A stretch of 64,000 nucleotides of DNA from Holophagaceae bacterium (lineage in GTDB: Bacteria > Acidobacteriota > Holophagae > Holophagales > Holophagaceae): positions 85,817-149,816 of the forward strand of contig JADKKO010000003.1 in the NCBI GenBank assembly GCA_016720465.1. The letters run 5' to 3'. Below, one piece after another: positions 44,715 to 53,246 of this stretch. Each line of letters begins with the position of its first letter. The stretch's first letter is position 1. Both the position numbers and the translations under genes were made by a program. The notes below the pieces were generated by a model. The model made no database searches. It worked only from the letters and a program-made list of their open reading frames with translations, and was not told the DNA's origin.

Positions 44715-45679
44715 TTCCAACCGACAGGGGTTTCCGCCAGGACCCGCGCCAACTGATCCCGCCGTTCTCCTCGGTTGAGGCGGCGGTCGTCCATGGTGCC
44801 CCGGTGGGCCATCACATCGGAGAGCGTGGCCTGGAGGTCGTCGGGCGTGATGAAGTCCCGGCCATCGAGCCAGGCCTCCGCCTGGGAGAGCGCCACCCAA
44901 TGCCTGACGGCGCGGGTGGAGCAGAATCCGCCGCCGCTGCGGATCTTCGAGACCACCCGCTCCACGTAATCCAGTACCGCATCCGCGACTTTCATCCTCC
45001 GCACCGCGGCCCTCGCCGCGCGCCACCCGGCGAGATCAAGCGAAGTCTGGAGGCTGTCCAGCCGCTCTGCCCCGGCCTGGCCGGTGACCACTTTGCGTTC
45101 GTTCACGGGGTCGGGATAACCCAGGTGCAGCACGCAGGCGAACCGGTCCAATTGCGATTCCGGAAGGGGGAATGTGCCCGCATGGTCCATGGGATTCTGG
45201 GTGGCGATGACGAAGAAGGGATCCGGAAGCTGGTGGGAGCTGCGGTCCAGCGTCACCTGGCCTTCCACCATCACCTCCAGCAGCGCGCTCTGGGTCTTGG
45301 GGCCGATCCGGTTCAGCTCGTCCAGGAGCAGCACATTGCAGAACACCGGCCCCTGCTGGAAGCGGAAGGTCTTGGTCTCCGCATCCCAAAGGTGCACGCC
45401 CAGCAAGTCCGAAGGCAGCAGATCGTTGGTGCCTTGGACCCTTTGGAAGCTGCCGCCCAGCAGCCGCGAAAGCCCTTTGGCCAGGGTCGTCTTGCCCACG
45501 CCCGGCAGATCCTCCACGAGCACATGGCCGCCGGAAAGCAGCACTGCCAGCGCCCGGCGGACCTGTACCTCCTTGCCCACCACCACGGCCGATAGCGCAG
45601 CCAGCCCATGGTTCACCTTCATCCGCGCTTCCGCGATGGCGGCTGAGTCAAAGGAGGTGGCGACGGGCATAGGGGTCAT
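44711..45679 (-). CDS. MoxR-family AAA+ ATPase
   Basis: A 322-residue MoxR ATPase, a chaperone-type AAA+ protein that usually assists maturation of a partner complex. Walker A 'LPGVGKTTLAKGLSRLLGG', the MoxR block 'VQGTNDLLPSDLLGV', Walker B 'VLLLDELNRIGPKTQSALLE', sensor 'FFVIATQNPMDHAGTFPLPE' and 'LDRFACVLHLGYPD' are all present, with the C-terminal lid 'STRAVRHWVALSQAEAWLDG'. Start is ATG 45679 or ATG 45670; the open frame extends to 45787 without a ribosome site. MoxR genes usually sit beside VWA-domain and DUF58 genes; here the neighbour is a RodZ-like protein. Confidence 0.88.
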   Translation of the reverse strand: MTPMPVATSFDSAAIAEARMKVNHGLAALSAVVVGKEVQVRRALAVLLSGGHVLVEDLPGVGKTTLAKGLSRLLGGSFQRVQGTNDLLPSDLLGVHLWDAETKTFRFQQGPVFCNVLLLDELNRIGPKTQSALLEVMVEGQVTLDRSSHQLPDPFFVIATQNPMDHAGTFPLPESQLDRFACVLHLGYPDPVNERKVVTGQAGAERLDSLQTSLDLAGWRAARAAVRRMKVADAVLDYVERVVSKIRSGGGFCSTRAVRHWVALSQAEAWLDGRDFITPDDLQATLSDVMAHRGTMDDRRLNRGERRDQLARVLAETPVGWK

Positions 45680-45792
45680 GAAAATCCACGTGGTGAATTC
45701 CCATGTTCGCAGAACCTGGCGTTGCGAGGTATGAGGTAGTGAGGGGCGAAGGACGAAGCATGGGGCAGGCTTTTGCTCGCCGAGCAATCCCT

Positions 45793-47019
45793 CTAAAGGC
45801 CGTGCTCCCTCGCCCTGGACGCGAAGGCGCGCAGGGTGAGGCCCAGCGCAGCCGCGGCAGCGGCGGGGTCATTGGCGTGGGCCGCCAGGGCCCGGCGCAG
45901 CAGGGCGGCTTCGGCATGGTGCTGCGTCTCCCGCAGCATGGACTCCAGGGTGTTTTCTTCGGGCCAGGGAAGATCCAGCCCGCCCGCCGCATCCCCGCCA
46001 ACCCCGCCCAAGGGTGAAGCCGCAACCTCCCGCACCAGCAGCCCGGTGGCGGCATGCAAGGTCGCCTGGGCGCACCAGGCCATCTCCCGCGCATTGCCTG
46101 GCCAATCCCGCGCTGCCACCTGCTTTTCGGCGGAGCGGTCCAAGACCGGCGCCACCCTGCCCTCGCCTGCGGCCGCCTGCTCCAGCAGGGCCCTGAACAG
46201 CGGTACGAGATCCTCTTGCCGATGCGCCAGAGGAGGAAGTTCGAAGCGCAGCACGCCCAGGCGCAGCCGGACCGCATCGGAGGCTGCGGCTTCATCGCCG
46301 CAGGTCGCCATCCATTGAATGCCGTGTCCCAGCGGGGTGTCCATGGCCTTCACCAGCTCCGCGGCCCCTGTTGGACCCAGATGTTCCAGGCCCAGCACCA
46401 GCAGGCTGCCACCCTGCAACAGGCCGAAGGTATTCGCTCCGATCCCTTCGCTGAGATCCGGAGCCGCCACGGACAGAAAGGGGCCGCGAGGCTGGCGCAG
46501 CGCATGGAGACGCCGCGCGGCCCTGGCCTTCCCTGAGCCCCTTGGGCCGATGAACAGGGCCGGAGCGTCGCTGTCCGCGGCCGCGCGGAGCCTCGAATCC
46601 AAGGTCCTCATCACCGGAGACAGCGCGATCCAAGGTTCCCGTGGATCCGGCGGAGGCGCTCCCGCCAAGGCCTGCAGACGGTCCATGAGCGCGAGGAAGA
46701 TGCCCATGTCGAAGGGTTTGGGCAGGAAATCCTCGGCGCCCATCCGCATGGCCGAAACGATGTCCTTGGGCTCCCCGAAGGCGCTCATCAGCACCACCCG
46801 GAGGCCCGGCTGCGCCCGTTTCGCGCGGCGGATGAGTTCGAGCCCGCTGAACCCCGGAAGCCTCAGGTCCGTGACCAGCACGTCGGCGCCATCCCCCTCG
46901 ATCCAGTCCAGCGCTTCGAGGGGATCGCCTGTCGCCCGGATGTTCCAGGGACTTCCTTCCAGCGCCTGCAGCAGGAGCTTCCGGAAACTGTCCTTGTCCT
47001 CCACCAGGATCAAACGCAT
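45793..47019 (-). CDS. degenerate NtrC-family response regulator
   Basis: A 408-residue protein. The receiver domain (1-120) is intact: 'MRLILVEDKDSFRKLLLQAL', the phospho-acceptor Asp in 'DVLVTDLRLPGFSGLELIRR', 'VVLMSAFGEP' and 'AEDFLPKPFD'. The AAA+ part is worn: Walker A reads 'FIGPRGSGKARAARRLHAL' without the Ser/Thr, Walker B is 'GGSLLVLGLEHLG' without its acidic pair, and the GAFTGA loop that contacts sigma-54 is missing. The C-terminus is a Fis-like helix-turn-helix ('DPAAAAAALGLTLRAFASRA'). It may bind DNA without activating sigma-54 promoters. ATG 47019, next to a poly-G tract. Confidence 0.8.
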   Translation of the reverse strand: MRLILVEDKDSFRKLLLQALEGSPWNIRATGDPLEALDWIEGDGADVLVTDLRLPGFSGLELIRRAKRAQPGLRVVLMSAFGEPKDIVSAMRMGAEDFLPKPFDMGIFLALMDRLQALAGAPPPDPREPWIALSPVMRTLDSRLRAAADSDAPALFIGPRGSGKARAARRLHALRQPRGPFLSVAAPDLSEGIGANTFGLLQGGSLLVLGLEHLGPTGAAELVKAMDTPLGHGIQWMATCGDEAAASDAVRLRLGVLRFELPPLAHRQEDLVPLFRALLEQAAAGEGRVAPVLDRSAEKQVAARDWPGNAREMAWCAQATLHAATGLLVREVAASPLGGVGGDAAGGLDLPWPEENTLESMLRETQHHAEAALLRRALAAHANDPAAAAAALGLTLRAFASRAREHGL

Positions 47020-47050
47020 GGGATGAAGCTAGCAGAGTTGGGGGTGTTGA

Positions 47051-47117
47051 GGGGGGGGGGGGGGGCGGGGGGGGGGGGGAAGGGGAGGAAGGAGGAGAAA
47101 AGGGGGGGGGGGGGGGG
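47051..47117. other. poly-G tract, probable sequence artefact
   Basis: Runs of 15 G (47051-47065), 13 G (47067-47079) and 16 G (47102-47117) are separated by G/A-rich sequence. They lie between the regulator start and the end of the aroD-aroE fusion and destroy that gene's stop region. Such tracts fit base-calling or assembly failure better than biology. Confidence 0.75.
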
Positions 47118-48477
47118 CTCGACTCTCGACTCAATGCCCATGAACCGCTCGCTCTGCGCCAGGGCCTGGGATTCGAAGAGGGTGGCGCCCTCCACCAGGT
47201 CCAATCCAGAATCCCGGGCCCATCTTGAAAAGGCCGTCTGCTCCTTGTAGATCCATTCCACGGCCCAATGCAGGCTCGGTTTGGCAGCCGCCAAGGTTTC
47301 CGGAAACGGCATGGGATCGCTGGCCTTCATTCCCCGGCTCGTGGCCTGGATCACGCCGATGGGCGCGAAGGCCTCCACCGCCTCAGCCTGCGCAGGCTGC
47401 CTGCGGGAAACCGACATGAACGTGCGTGATTCCTGTTCCAGGAGCAACCGCGTGGTCGCCGCCACGCCGCCATCCCCAAGCACCAGGACCGGCCCCGGGG
47501 GAAGTCGCTCCAAGACCACCCACAGGGCCTCGGCATCCGTGTTCGCCCCATGCCAGGAGCCGCCCATCGTCCGCCGCCACAGCGTATTGAGCGGGCCTTC
47601 CAATCCGAGCCTGGACGGCAGCGATTCCTTCAAGGGCGCCGTGATGCTGAGCCCCAGGACACCGAGCGAATCGATCGATTCCAGTGCTTCATCTACCTCG
47701 CCGCACTCCAGCGGAAGGTAGATCAGGTCCTTTTCGGCCTGCTGGAACCGCAGATTGTGGAAGGCCGGGCCACGGGAGTGCAGCACAGGATCGCCAAGGA
47801 CGGCGCAAAGGCCCGCCCGTTCCGACACGAGGTGGCAACCCCACCTTTTCATGGTTGAAAGTTCCACCTGCCCTGGCGCTGCGGCCTCGCCATCGTCCGG
47901 CGCCGCATAGGTGAATGCCCCGCCCCAGGCGCGCTGCAGGCAACGGCCCGCCACGCCCTTCGGCCCCATGAGAAAGGCCGAAAGGGCCACACCCGACTGT
48001 TTTCGCGCGTTGGAGCGGCGCCCGCAACCGCGCATTGTCCGGAATCCGTCCCGCATGGCCCACCCATTTGTAAGCATCGCCATCCGGAAGGGATTCCATG
48101 CGCCCATCCAGATCGAATAGGCCCGGCCGCACATGCACCGAACGCAGCACCTTCAGGGCGGGGCGAAGGGCGGCGAGCCAGCTCGGCACTTCCAGTTCCC
48201 ATTCCAAATCGATCCAAGCAGGCGCCGCTTCCGCCGCCTCTCGGAGCCGCGCCAGCCGTGACGCCTCGTCGCCTTCAAAGCGCCCGTAGTCCGAGGCGCG
48301 GCGGCAAGTGACCAGGCAACGCCCGTCCAGGTCCCGCACCATCTGGGCCGCATCGTGCCCAGGGAAAAGGTCCAGCCGCAATTCCGGCAGCGCATCGCCC
48401 GGCAATGCGCGGGCGCACGCCAGCGCCGCTGCCCAGGTGGGATGGGTGAGCGTGACGATGTAGAAAGGGAGGGCCAC
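47118..48477 (-). CDS. aroDE: AroD-AroE fusion: 3-dehydroquinate dehydratase / shikimate dehydrogenase, frameshifted
   Basis: A bifunctional shikimate-pathway enzyme in two frames. The first, from GTG 48477, is a type I dehydroquinate dehydratase ('LPELRLDLFPGHDAAQMV', 'LVTCRRASDYGRFEGDEASR', Schiff-base Lys in 'DAYKWVGHAGRIPDN'). At a four-A run on the coding strand (48000-48003) the frame changes and resumes with 'SGVALSAFLMGPKGVAGR', then AroE: 'GDPVLHSRGPAFHNL', 'LSITAPLKESLPSR' with the catalytic Lys, 'GANTDAEALW' and 'VLVLGDGGVAATTRLLL'. Removing one A restores one protein of about 450 residues. The C-terminal stop is lost in the poly-G tract. Such fusions are known in plants, chlamydiae and other bacteria. 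Confidence 0.85.
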
Positions 48478-48597
48478 GGATATTCCCGTTGCAAGAAAGC
48501 TTTAGCCGCAGATTAGCTTCAGTTTGTCCAGAATGCCTCCGTGCGGCTGCCCATTTGTCTTTAAAACCGGTGGAATACGTGAAATTGTGGATCCGCT

Positions 48598-49407
48598 TCA
48601 TTCATTGCTGGATCCGGCGGACTTCTTCGCGGCCTGCCAGGCGGCTTCCATCTGTTCAAGGCTGCGTTGATCCCAGCCGCCGTTGGCCCTGGCGTCGTCT
48701 TCGACTTTTTCAAAGCGGGCCTTGAAGCGCATCATCTGCCGGCGCAGGGCACGGTCGGGATCCACGCCTTTCTTGCGGGCCCACTGCATCAGGGAGAAAA
48801 CCACGTCGCCGAATTCCTCCTCCACGCGCTGTGCGCTGCTCTCGGCTTGAAGCTCGGCGATTTCTTCGACGACCTTGTCCAGCACCCCGTCCATATCCGG
48901 CCATTCGAAACCCACCGCCGCGCAGCGCTGGCCGATCTCCATGGCTTCTTCCATCGGAGAGAGGCTCGCAGGAATTCCCTCCAGCAGCCGCCTTTCGGAT
49001 TCCAGGCCCTTGGCCTCGCGTTCTTCTTGCTTGATGACTTCCCAATTCGCCAGTACCTGGTCCGGGCCATCCACGGCCTCGTCGCCGAAGACATGGGGAT
49101 GCCGCCGCACCAGTTTGGTGACGATGGCCGCTTCCACGTCATGCAGATCCCAAGCGCCGCGGTCCGCGGCCATCTGCGCGTGGAAGACCACTTGCAGCCA
49201 CAGGTCGCCGAGTTCTTCCCGCAAGTGCGTTTCGCTGGCGTGATCGCCTGGAACATGGGCTGCCAGGGCATCCAGCACCTCCGCGGCCTCCTCCCGCAGG
49301 TACTTCGCCAAGGTCTGGTGATCCTGCTTGAGATCCCAAGGGCAGCCGGTCCCCGGTTTCCGAAGGGCGGACATTAGAGCCTGAAGCGTGGCTGGAGCTG
49401 ATGTCAT
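48598..49407 (-). CDS. mazG: nucleoside triphosphate pyrophosphohydrolase MazG
   Basis: MazG hydrolyses (d)NTPs to monophosphates, clearing non-standard nucleotides and affecting stress levels of ppGpp. The 269-residue protein has two MazG domains. The first carries 'GCPWDLKQDHQTLAKYLREE', 'AAEVLDAL' and 'LREELGDLWLQVVFHAQMA' (EExxE and ExxD metal ligands); the second 'DKVVEEIAELQAE' and 'VEEEFGDVVFSLMQWARKKG'. ATG 49407 overlaps the stop of the aconitase-like gene (ATGA), so it is translated from the same message. Confidence 0.93.
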   Translation of the reverse strand: MTSAPATLQALMSALRKPGTGCPWDLKQDHQTLAKYLREEAAEVLDALAAHVPGDHASETHLREELGDLWLQVVFHAQMAADRGAWDLHDVEAAIVTKLVRRHPHVFGDEAVDGPDQVLANWEVIKQEEREAKGLESERRLLEGIPASLSPMEEAMEIGQRCAAVGFEWPDMDGVLDKVVEEIAELQAESSAQRVEEEFGDVVFSLMQWARKKGVDPDRALRRQMMRFKARFEKVEDDARANGGWDQRSLEQMEAAWQAAKKSAGSSNE

Positions 49408-51383
49408 GGCACCGCCGATGGGGATTTCATCCAGGCATCCGCTCCGCACATCCGCCCTGCCAGCGCGCTGGCGGCCACGGTGGCCGGGCTCGCCAGCCAC
49501 ACCTGGCCGGGGCCGCTGCGGCCGGGGAAGTTGCGGTTGATGGCGCTGATGGTGACCTGGTCCGGGGAGGAACTCACGCCGGGTCCGGCGTTGATGCAGG
49601 CGCCGCAGGAACTGCCCAGCACCGTCGCGCCCACGGCTTCAAAGGCCGCGATCCAGCCTTTCTCCAAGGCGTGCCGGCGCACGTCCTCGCTGCCGCATTG
49701 GACAAAGAATTGAACCGAGTCCGGTACGCGCTTGCCCGCCTTCCGGGCAGCCGCCACCACTTCGAAGGCGGCCCGCAGGTCCTCGCGCTTGCCTCCGGTG
49801 CAGCTTCCCAGGTAGGCGATATCGATGGCCACCGCCTCTCCGATCTCCGCGAGCGCCACGCCATTGCCGGGATCGCCGGGCCTGGCGAGCATGGGCCCAA
49901 GCGAACCGCAATCCACTTCGATGGTGCAGGCGTATTCGGCCTCCGCATCCCCTCGCATCCAGTCCTCCAGCCGCAGTTCCGCGCCGCGGCGTTCCCGGAT
50001 GAAGCGGAGGGTCTCCTCGTCGGGCGCCACCAAGCCCCGTGAACCCGCCGATCTCCGCGGCCATGTTGGTGAGGGTGGCGCGTTCGTCGGTGTTCATGCG
50101 GCGGATGGCTGCGCCCTGGTATTCCACCACGTGGCCGATGGCCTTGCCTTCCCGGATGAAGGGCAGCGCCAGAAGGTGCAGCGCCAGATCCTTGGCCGCG
50201 ACCCCGGGCCTGAGCCGGCCGTTCAGCAGGATCCGCAAGGTGGGCGGCACCGTGACGCGCACATCGCCGGTGATCCAGGCATTGGCGATATCCGTGGTGC
50301 CGACGCCAAACGCGAGGCAGCCCAAGGCTCCCTCATGGGGCGTGTGGGAGTCCGTGCCAACCACCACCTGGCCCGGCTCCGCGTAACGCTCAGCCATGAT
50401 GGAATGGCAGATGCCCTCGGAGCCGCTGCCATCGGGCAACTCGCCATGCAGGCGGATGCCGTGTTTCGCGCAGAAGGATTCCTGCACCGTTTTCAGTCGT
50501 CGGGCCACATCGAGAAGCCCGGAGTTCTTGCGTTCTTCGCTCATGGAGTGGTGCAAGAAAGTCAGGTGGTCGCGGAAGGCCAGGATGCGCGATGGATCCC
50601 GCAGCGGGACCTCCTCCCCCAATGCGGTTTTCAGGAAACTGGCCGCCATGGGCGTCACGTATTCATGGGAAAAGCGCCAGTCCGCCTGGATGAAAAGGCC
50701 GTCCCCGGGGGCCACGAAATCAATCCCCACGCGGTTTTGGGACGCGTCGGCCACCGCGTGGCGGGCGATGATCTTCTCTGCCAGCGTCATCGCCCGGGGA
50801 GCATGGGACGGCACCGGAACGGCCACTTCGCCCTTCATCCGCGCCTCATTGAAGGCAAACAGCCCGCCCCTCCGGACGATCTCCGTGGAAATGGGATCGA
50901 GTCCCGGGTGAATTCGCGCAAGGGTATGCTTTCGCCACGGCGGATGCGCTCTACCAGTCCGAAGTCCGTGGACGTGAGCAGGCCAAGGTTTTGGCAGTTC
51001 TGCTGGTAGATGCGCTCGAAACTTTCAGCGATGACCAGGCGGATTCCCGCGCACAGCTCCGCGTAGGGGCTGGCTTCGCGGCTGCTGCCCTTGCCGCGGC
51101 GATGGCCGGCGGCGGAAACAGCGAAGCCTCCAGCTTTCACGAGGCCTTCCTTCAGGGGAAACTGCTCGCCGCACTTCAATCCAAGATACGGGTAGTCGCC
51201 AAGCTTTTCATCGTAGTGGTAGCAGATCCAGGCTGGCGTGATCTCGTCGGTGCTGATCTGATCGCGCAGGGGCAGCGCGTCTTCAAGCGAAATATCCTCG
51301 CCCTCGAGTTGGCGCGACACCACCTCCGGATTCTCACTCAGGAACAGGACGCGGCCTTCGAATCGCAGGAGCTCCGGCTGCAT
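49404..51383 (-). CDS. aconitase-superfamily hydro-lyase with N-terminal swivel domain, two frameshifts
   Basis: Three frames join into one protein of about 659 residues. N-terminal swivel (LeuD-like) domain: 'ISTDEITPAWICYHYDEKLG', 'GKGSSREASPYAELCAGIRL'. Catalytic LeuC-like part: 'VVVGTDSHTPHEGALGCLAF', 'YLGSCTGGKREDL' and 'GSSCGACINAGPG', the cysteines expected to hold the 4Fe-4S cluster. Frame changes lie at 50903-50905 (one missing G on the coding strand) and at 50030-50031 (one extra G); correcting both gives continuous homology. Swivel-first order is unlike AcnA and LeuC/LeuD. Its ATG overlaps the larC stop and its stop overlaps the mazG start. The substrate is unknown; aconitate- or isopropylmalate-like acids are plausible. 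Confidence 0.8.
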
Positions 51384-52629
51384 CAGCCCCCCTCCTCGGC
51401 CTTTTTCTGCACATCCCGCAGGGGCTGCTTGAGTTTTTCCGCAGCGCGCCTGGCGTCTTCGAATTCCGGTTGGCGATGGGTGATCCTTCCCAGCTGCCTT
51501 CCTTCACGGGCACAGATTCGCCCTCGACATCCGCAGTTGAAAACCGGCGGTCCGCTTCCAGCCGATGCAGGGGCCAATATCGCAGTCCAAGGGTCGGCAA
51601 CTCCGCGCTGATGATCTGGGTCAGGGGCTCGAGCCGGGATGGCTCCAGGATCATGCCGAGCACCCAGCCGCTGCGGCCCTTCTTGAAGGTTGCGGACGTC
51701 ACCCAGACATCCAGGGCCCCGGCCTCCATGAGGCGGGCCTGGGCGTGGGCCACCTGCTGGGGTGGCGTCGTCGAGATTCGTCTCGAGTTGCAGCAAGGCG
51801 GCGCTGGCGCCCGGCACTTCGCCCAGGGTGAAGCGGCAGACGTTGGGCGAATCCTCGAAATCCCATCCACCGGCCGCGAAGGCGGACCTATGGGGAATGA
51901 ACCGGTCTGGGGCTTTGCGAGAGGTCGCCAGCTGCGCTGCCAGCGCCGCGCCGGTGGGCGTGGTCAGTTCCTTGTCCATGGGCGCAACCCCTGGAACGGT
52001 CTCGAAACCATCCAGCAGAAAGAAGGCGGCTGGCGCGGGAACCGGATAGTCGCCGTGCGCCATTTTCGTGCGCCCCCGGCCCAAAGCGATGGGTCCGATG
52101 TGGGTGACGGGTTCTTCAAGCGCGATCCAACCCGCAGATGCCAGCGCCACATCAGCGATCGAATCCTTCATCCCAACTTCGTGGAAATGGACTTGGCCAA
52201 GCGGAATGCCGTGGACGCGGGCCTCGGCAAGGCCCAGCTTTTCGAAGGCGCCGCGGGCCACATCAGCGATCCGGGATGGCAAATGCGCCTTGAGAAGCCC
52301 GTCGATTTCCGTCCAGCGTCCATGCCGGGGCGCCACCACCGGAGCTTGATCGCCTTGCGCCGCGAGGTCGCGCGCCTGGCTCCCGGTCCGAGGTCCATAT
52401 GTTCCGTGCGGCCATCATCCACCCGGCCGCCGATGACCACGCTCGCCTTGACACCCTGGATGCCGCATCGCACCACATCCTCCATCCGGAGGTCGAGGTC
52501 ATCGAAGGGCAGAAGGCCCAGGATCGCCCGCAGCTCTGCTTCGGGCACGCCCAAGGCCAGCCACCCGCCGATCCAGATATCGCCGGAAAGCCCCGAGAAG
52601 GGATCCACCCATAAATGTTGGTGCGCCAC
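51383..52629 (-). CDS. larC: LarC, nickel-pincer cofactor cyclometallase (DUF111), three frameshifts
   Basis: LarC inserts nickel into the pincer nucleotide cofactor of lactate racemase and related enzymes. Family landmarks are spread over three reading frames: 'LWVDPFSGLSGDIWIGGWLA' at the N-terminus, 'ARVHGIPLGQVHFHEVGMKD', 'PVPAPAAFFLLDGFETVPGV', 'KELTTPTGAALAAQLA', 'LETNLDDATP', then 'ALDVWVTSATFKKGRSGWVL' and the end 'HRQPEFEDARRAAEKLKQPL'. Breaks are at about 52382-52384, 51759-51762 and 51489-51491, each mended by one G or C added to a short run. Start GTG 52629 is chosen because the upstream ATG lies inside a terminator. larB and larE are not in the window. Confidence 0.82.
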
Positions 52630-52650
52630 GCGGCAACTGTCCTTTGAATG

Positions 52651-52675
52651 AAAAAACCCCGGCAAGCCGGGGCTT
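52651..52675 (-). terminator. intrinsic terminator after the DUF1292 gene
   Basis: On the minus strand the perfect 7-bp stem CCCCGGC/GCCGGGG with a two-base centre is followed by six T. It lies 20 bp past the DUF1292 gene stop and just upstream of larC, so larC needs its own promoter or readthrough. Confidence 0.85.
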
Positions 52676-52694
52676 GTCAGGCCTGATTCTACGA

Positions 52695-53039
52695 TCAGTC
52701 CTTTTCTTCTTCGGCTTCGAGCTTGGCGGCCACTTCATCAAGGTGCTTCATGAGCCGCTCGGCCATCTCTTCGTCTTCAAGGGCGGTGAACATGTCGTCT
52801 TTCACCTCGAAGATCTCGAGGCTCAGTCCCTCTTCGCTGTCCTTGCCATCGTTCTGGGCCTGGACCTCTTCCAAGGGAGCCAGCACGCAGAAATGGCGGC
52901 CTTCGAAGTCCACCTCTTCCAGGATGGCGAATTCTTCCTTTTCGCCATTTTCGTCCTCAAGCTCCACGACTTCGATTTCAAAGGAATCGTCGTCCTCGTG
53001 GTTGCAGTCGGGTCCGTGCTCGTGTCCTTCGTGGGCCAT
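52695..53039 (-). CDS. DUF1292-family acidic protein
   Basis: A 114-residue, strongly acidic protein. A His-rich N-terminus ('MAHEGHEHGPDCNHEDDD') precedes a DUF1292 domain ('EVVELEDENGEKEEFAILEE', 'RHFCVLAPLEE', 'SLEIFEVKDDMFTALEDEEM'). DUF1292 proteins, best known from Firmicutes (YrzB), have no settled function. The His/Cys N-terminus could bind metal (inference). ATG 53039 is set by AAAGGAG six bases upstream; the frame opens to 53084 without need. A terminator follows directly. Confidence 0.85.
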   Translation of the reverse strand: MAHEGHEHGPDCNHEDDDSFEIEVVELEDENGEKEEFAILEEVDFEGRHFCVLAPLEEVQAQNDGKDSEEGLSLEIFEVKDDMFTALEDEEMAERLMKHLDEVAAKLEAEEEKD

Positions 53040-53142
53040 GGGGTGCTCCTTTGGGCAAGCTCCCAGGGTAGGATTAATGGCCAAATGGAACCAGCAAATT
53101 TTCTATTTTTCAAGGGGGCTGCGGGCCCCGGGGGCCCCCCGC

Positions 53143-53171
53143 GGGGGGGGGGGGGGGGGGGGGGGGGGGGG
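53143..53171. other. 29-base poly-G tract, probable sequence artefact
   Basis: A run of 29 G within a G/C-only stretch (about 53114-53190), between the DUF1292 gene and the end of moaE. The flanking text is degraded G-rich sequence. It may hide a real GC-rich terminator. Confidence 0.7.
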
Positions 53172-53246
53172 CGGGCCCGGGGGGGGCCTCCAGGGTTAGG
53201 GGCAAAGGGCGGGGCAACGGGGAACCAAGGTTTTCCGGTCGGGGAG

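Noticed and set aside
47010..47120. Proline-rich C-terminus of the AroE domain
   Set aside because: The prolines come from reading the poly-G tract, which is probably artefactual.
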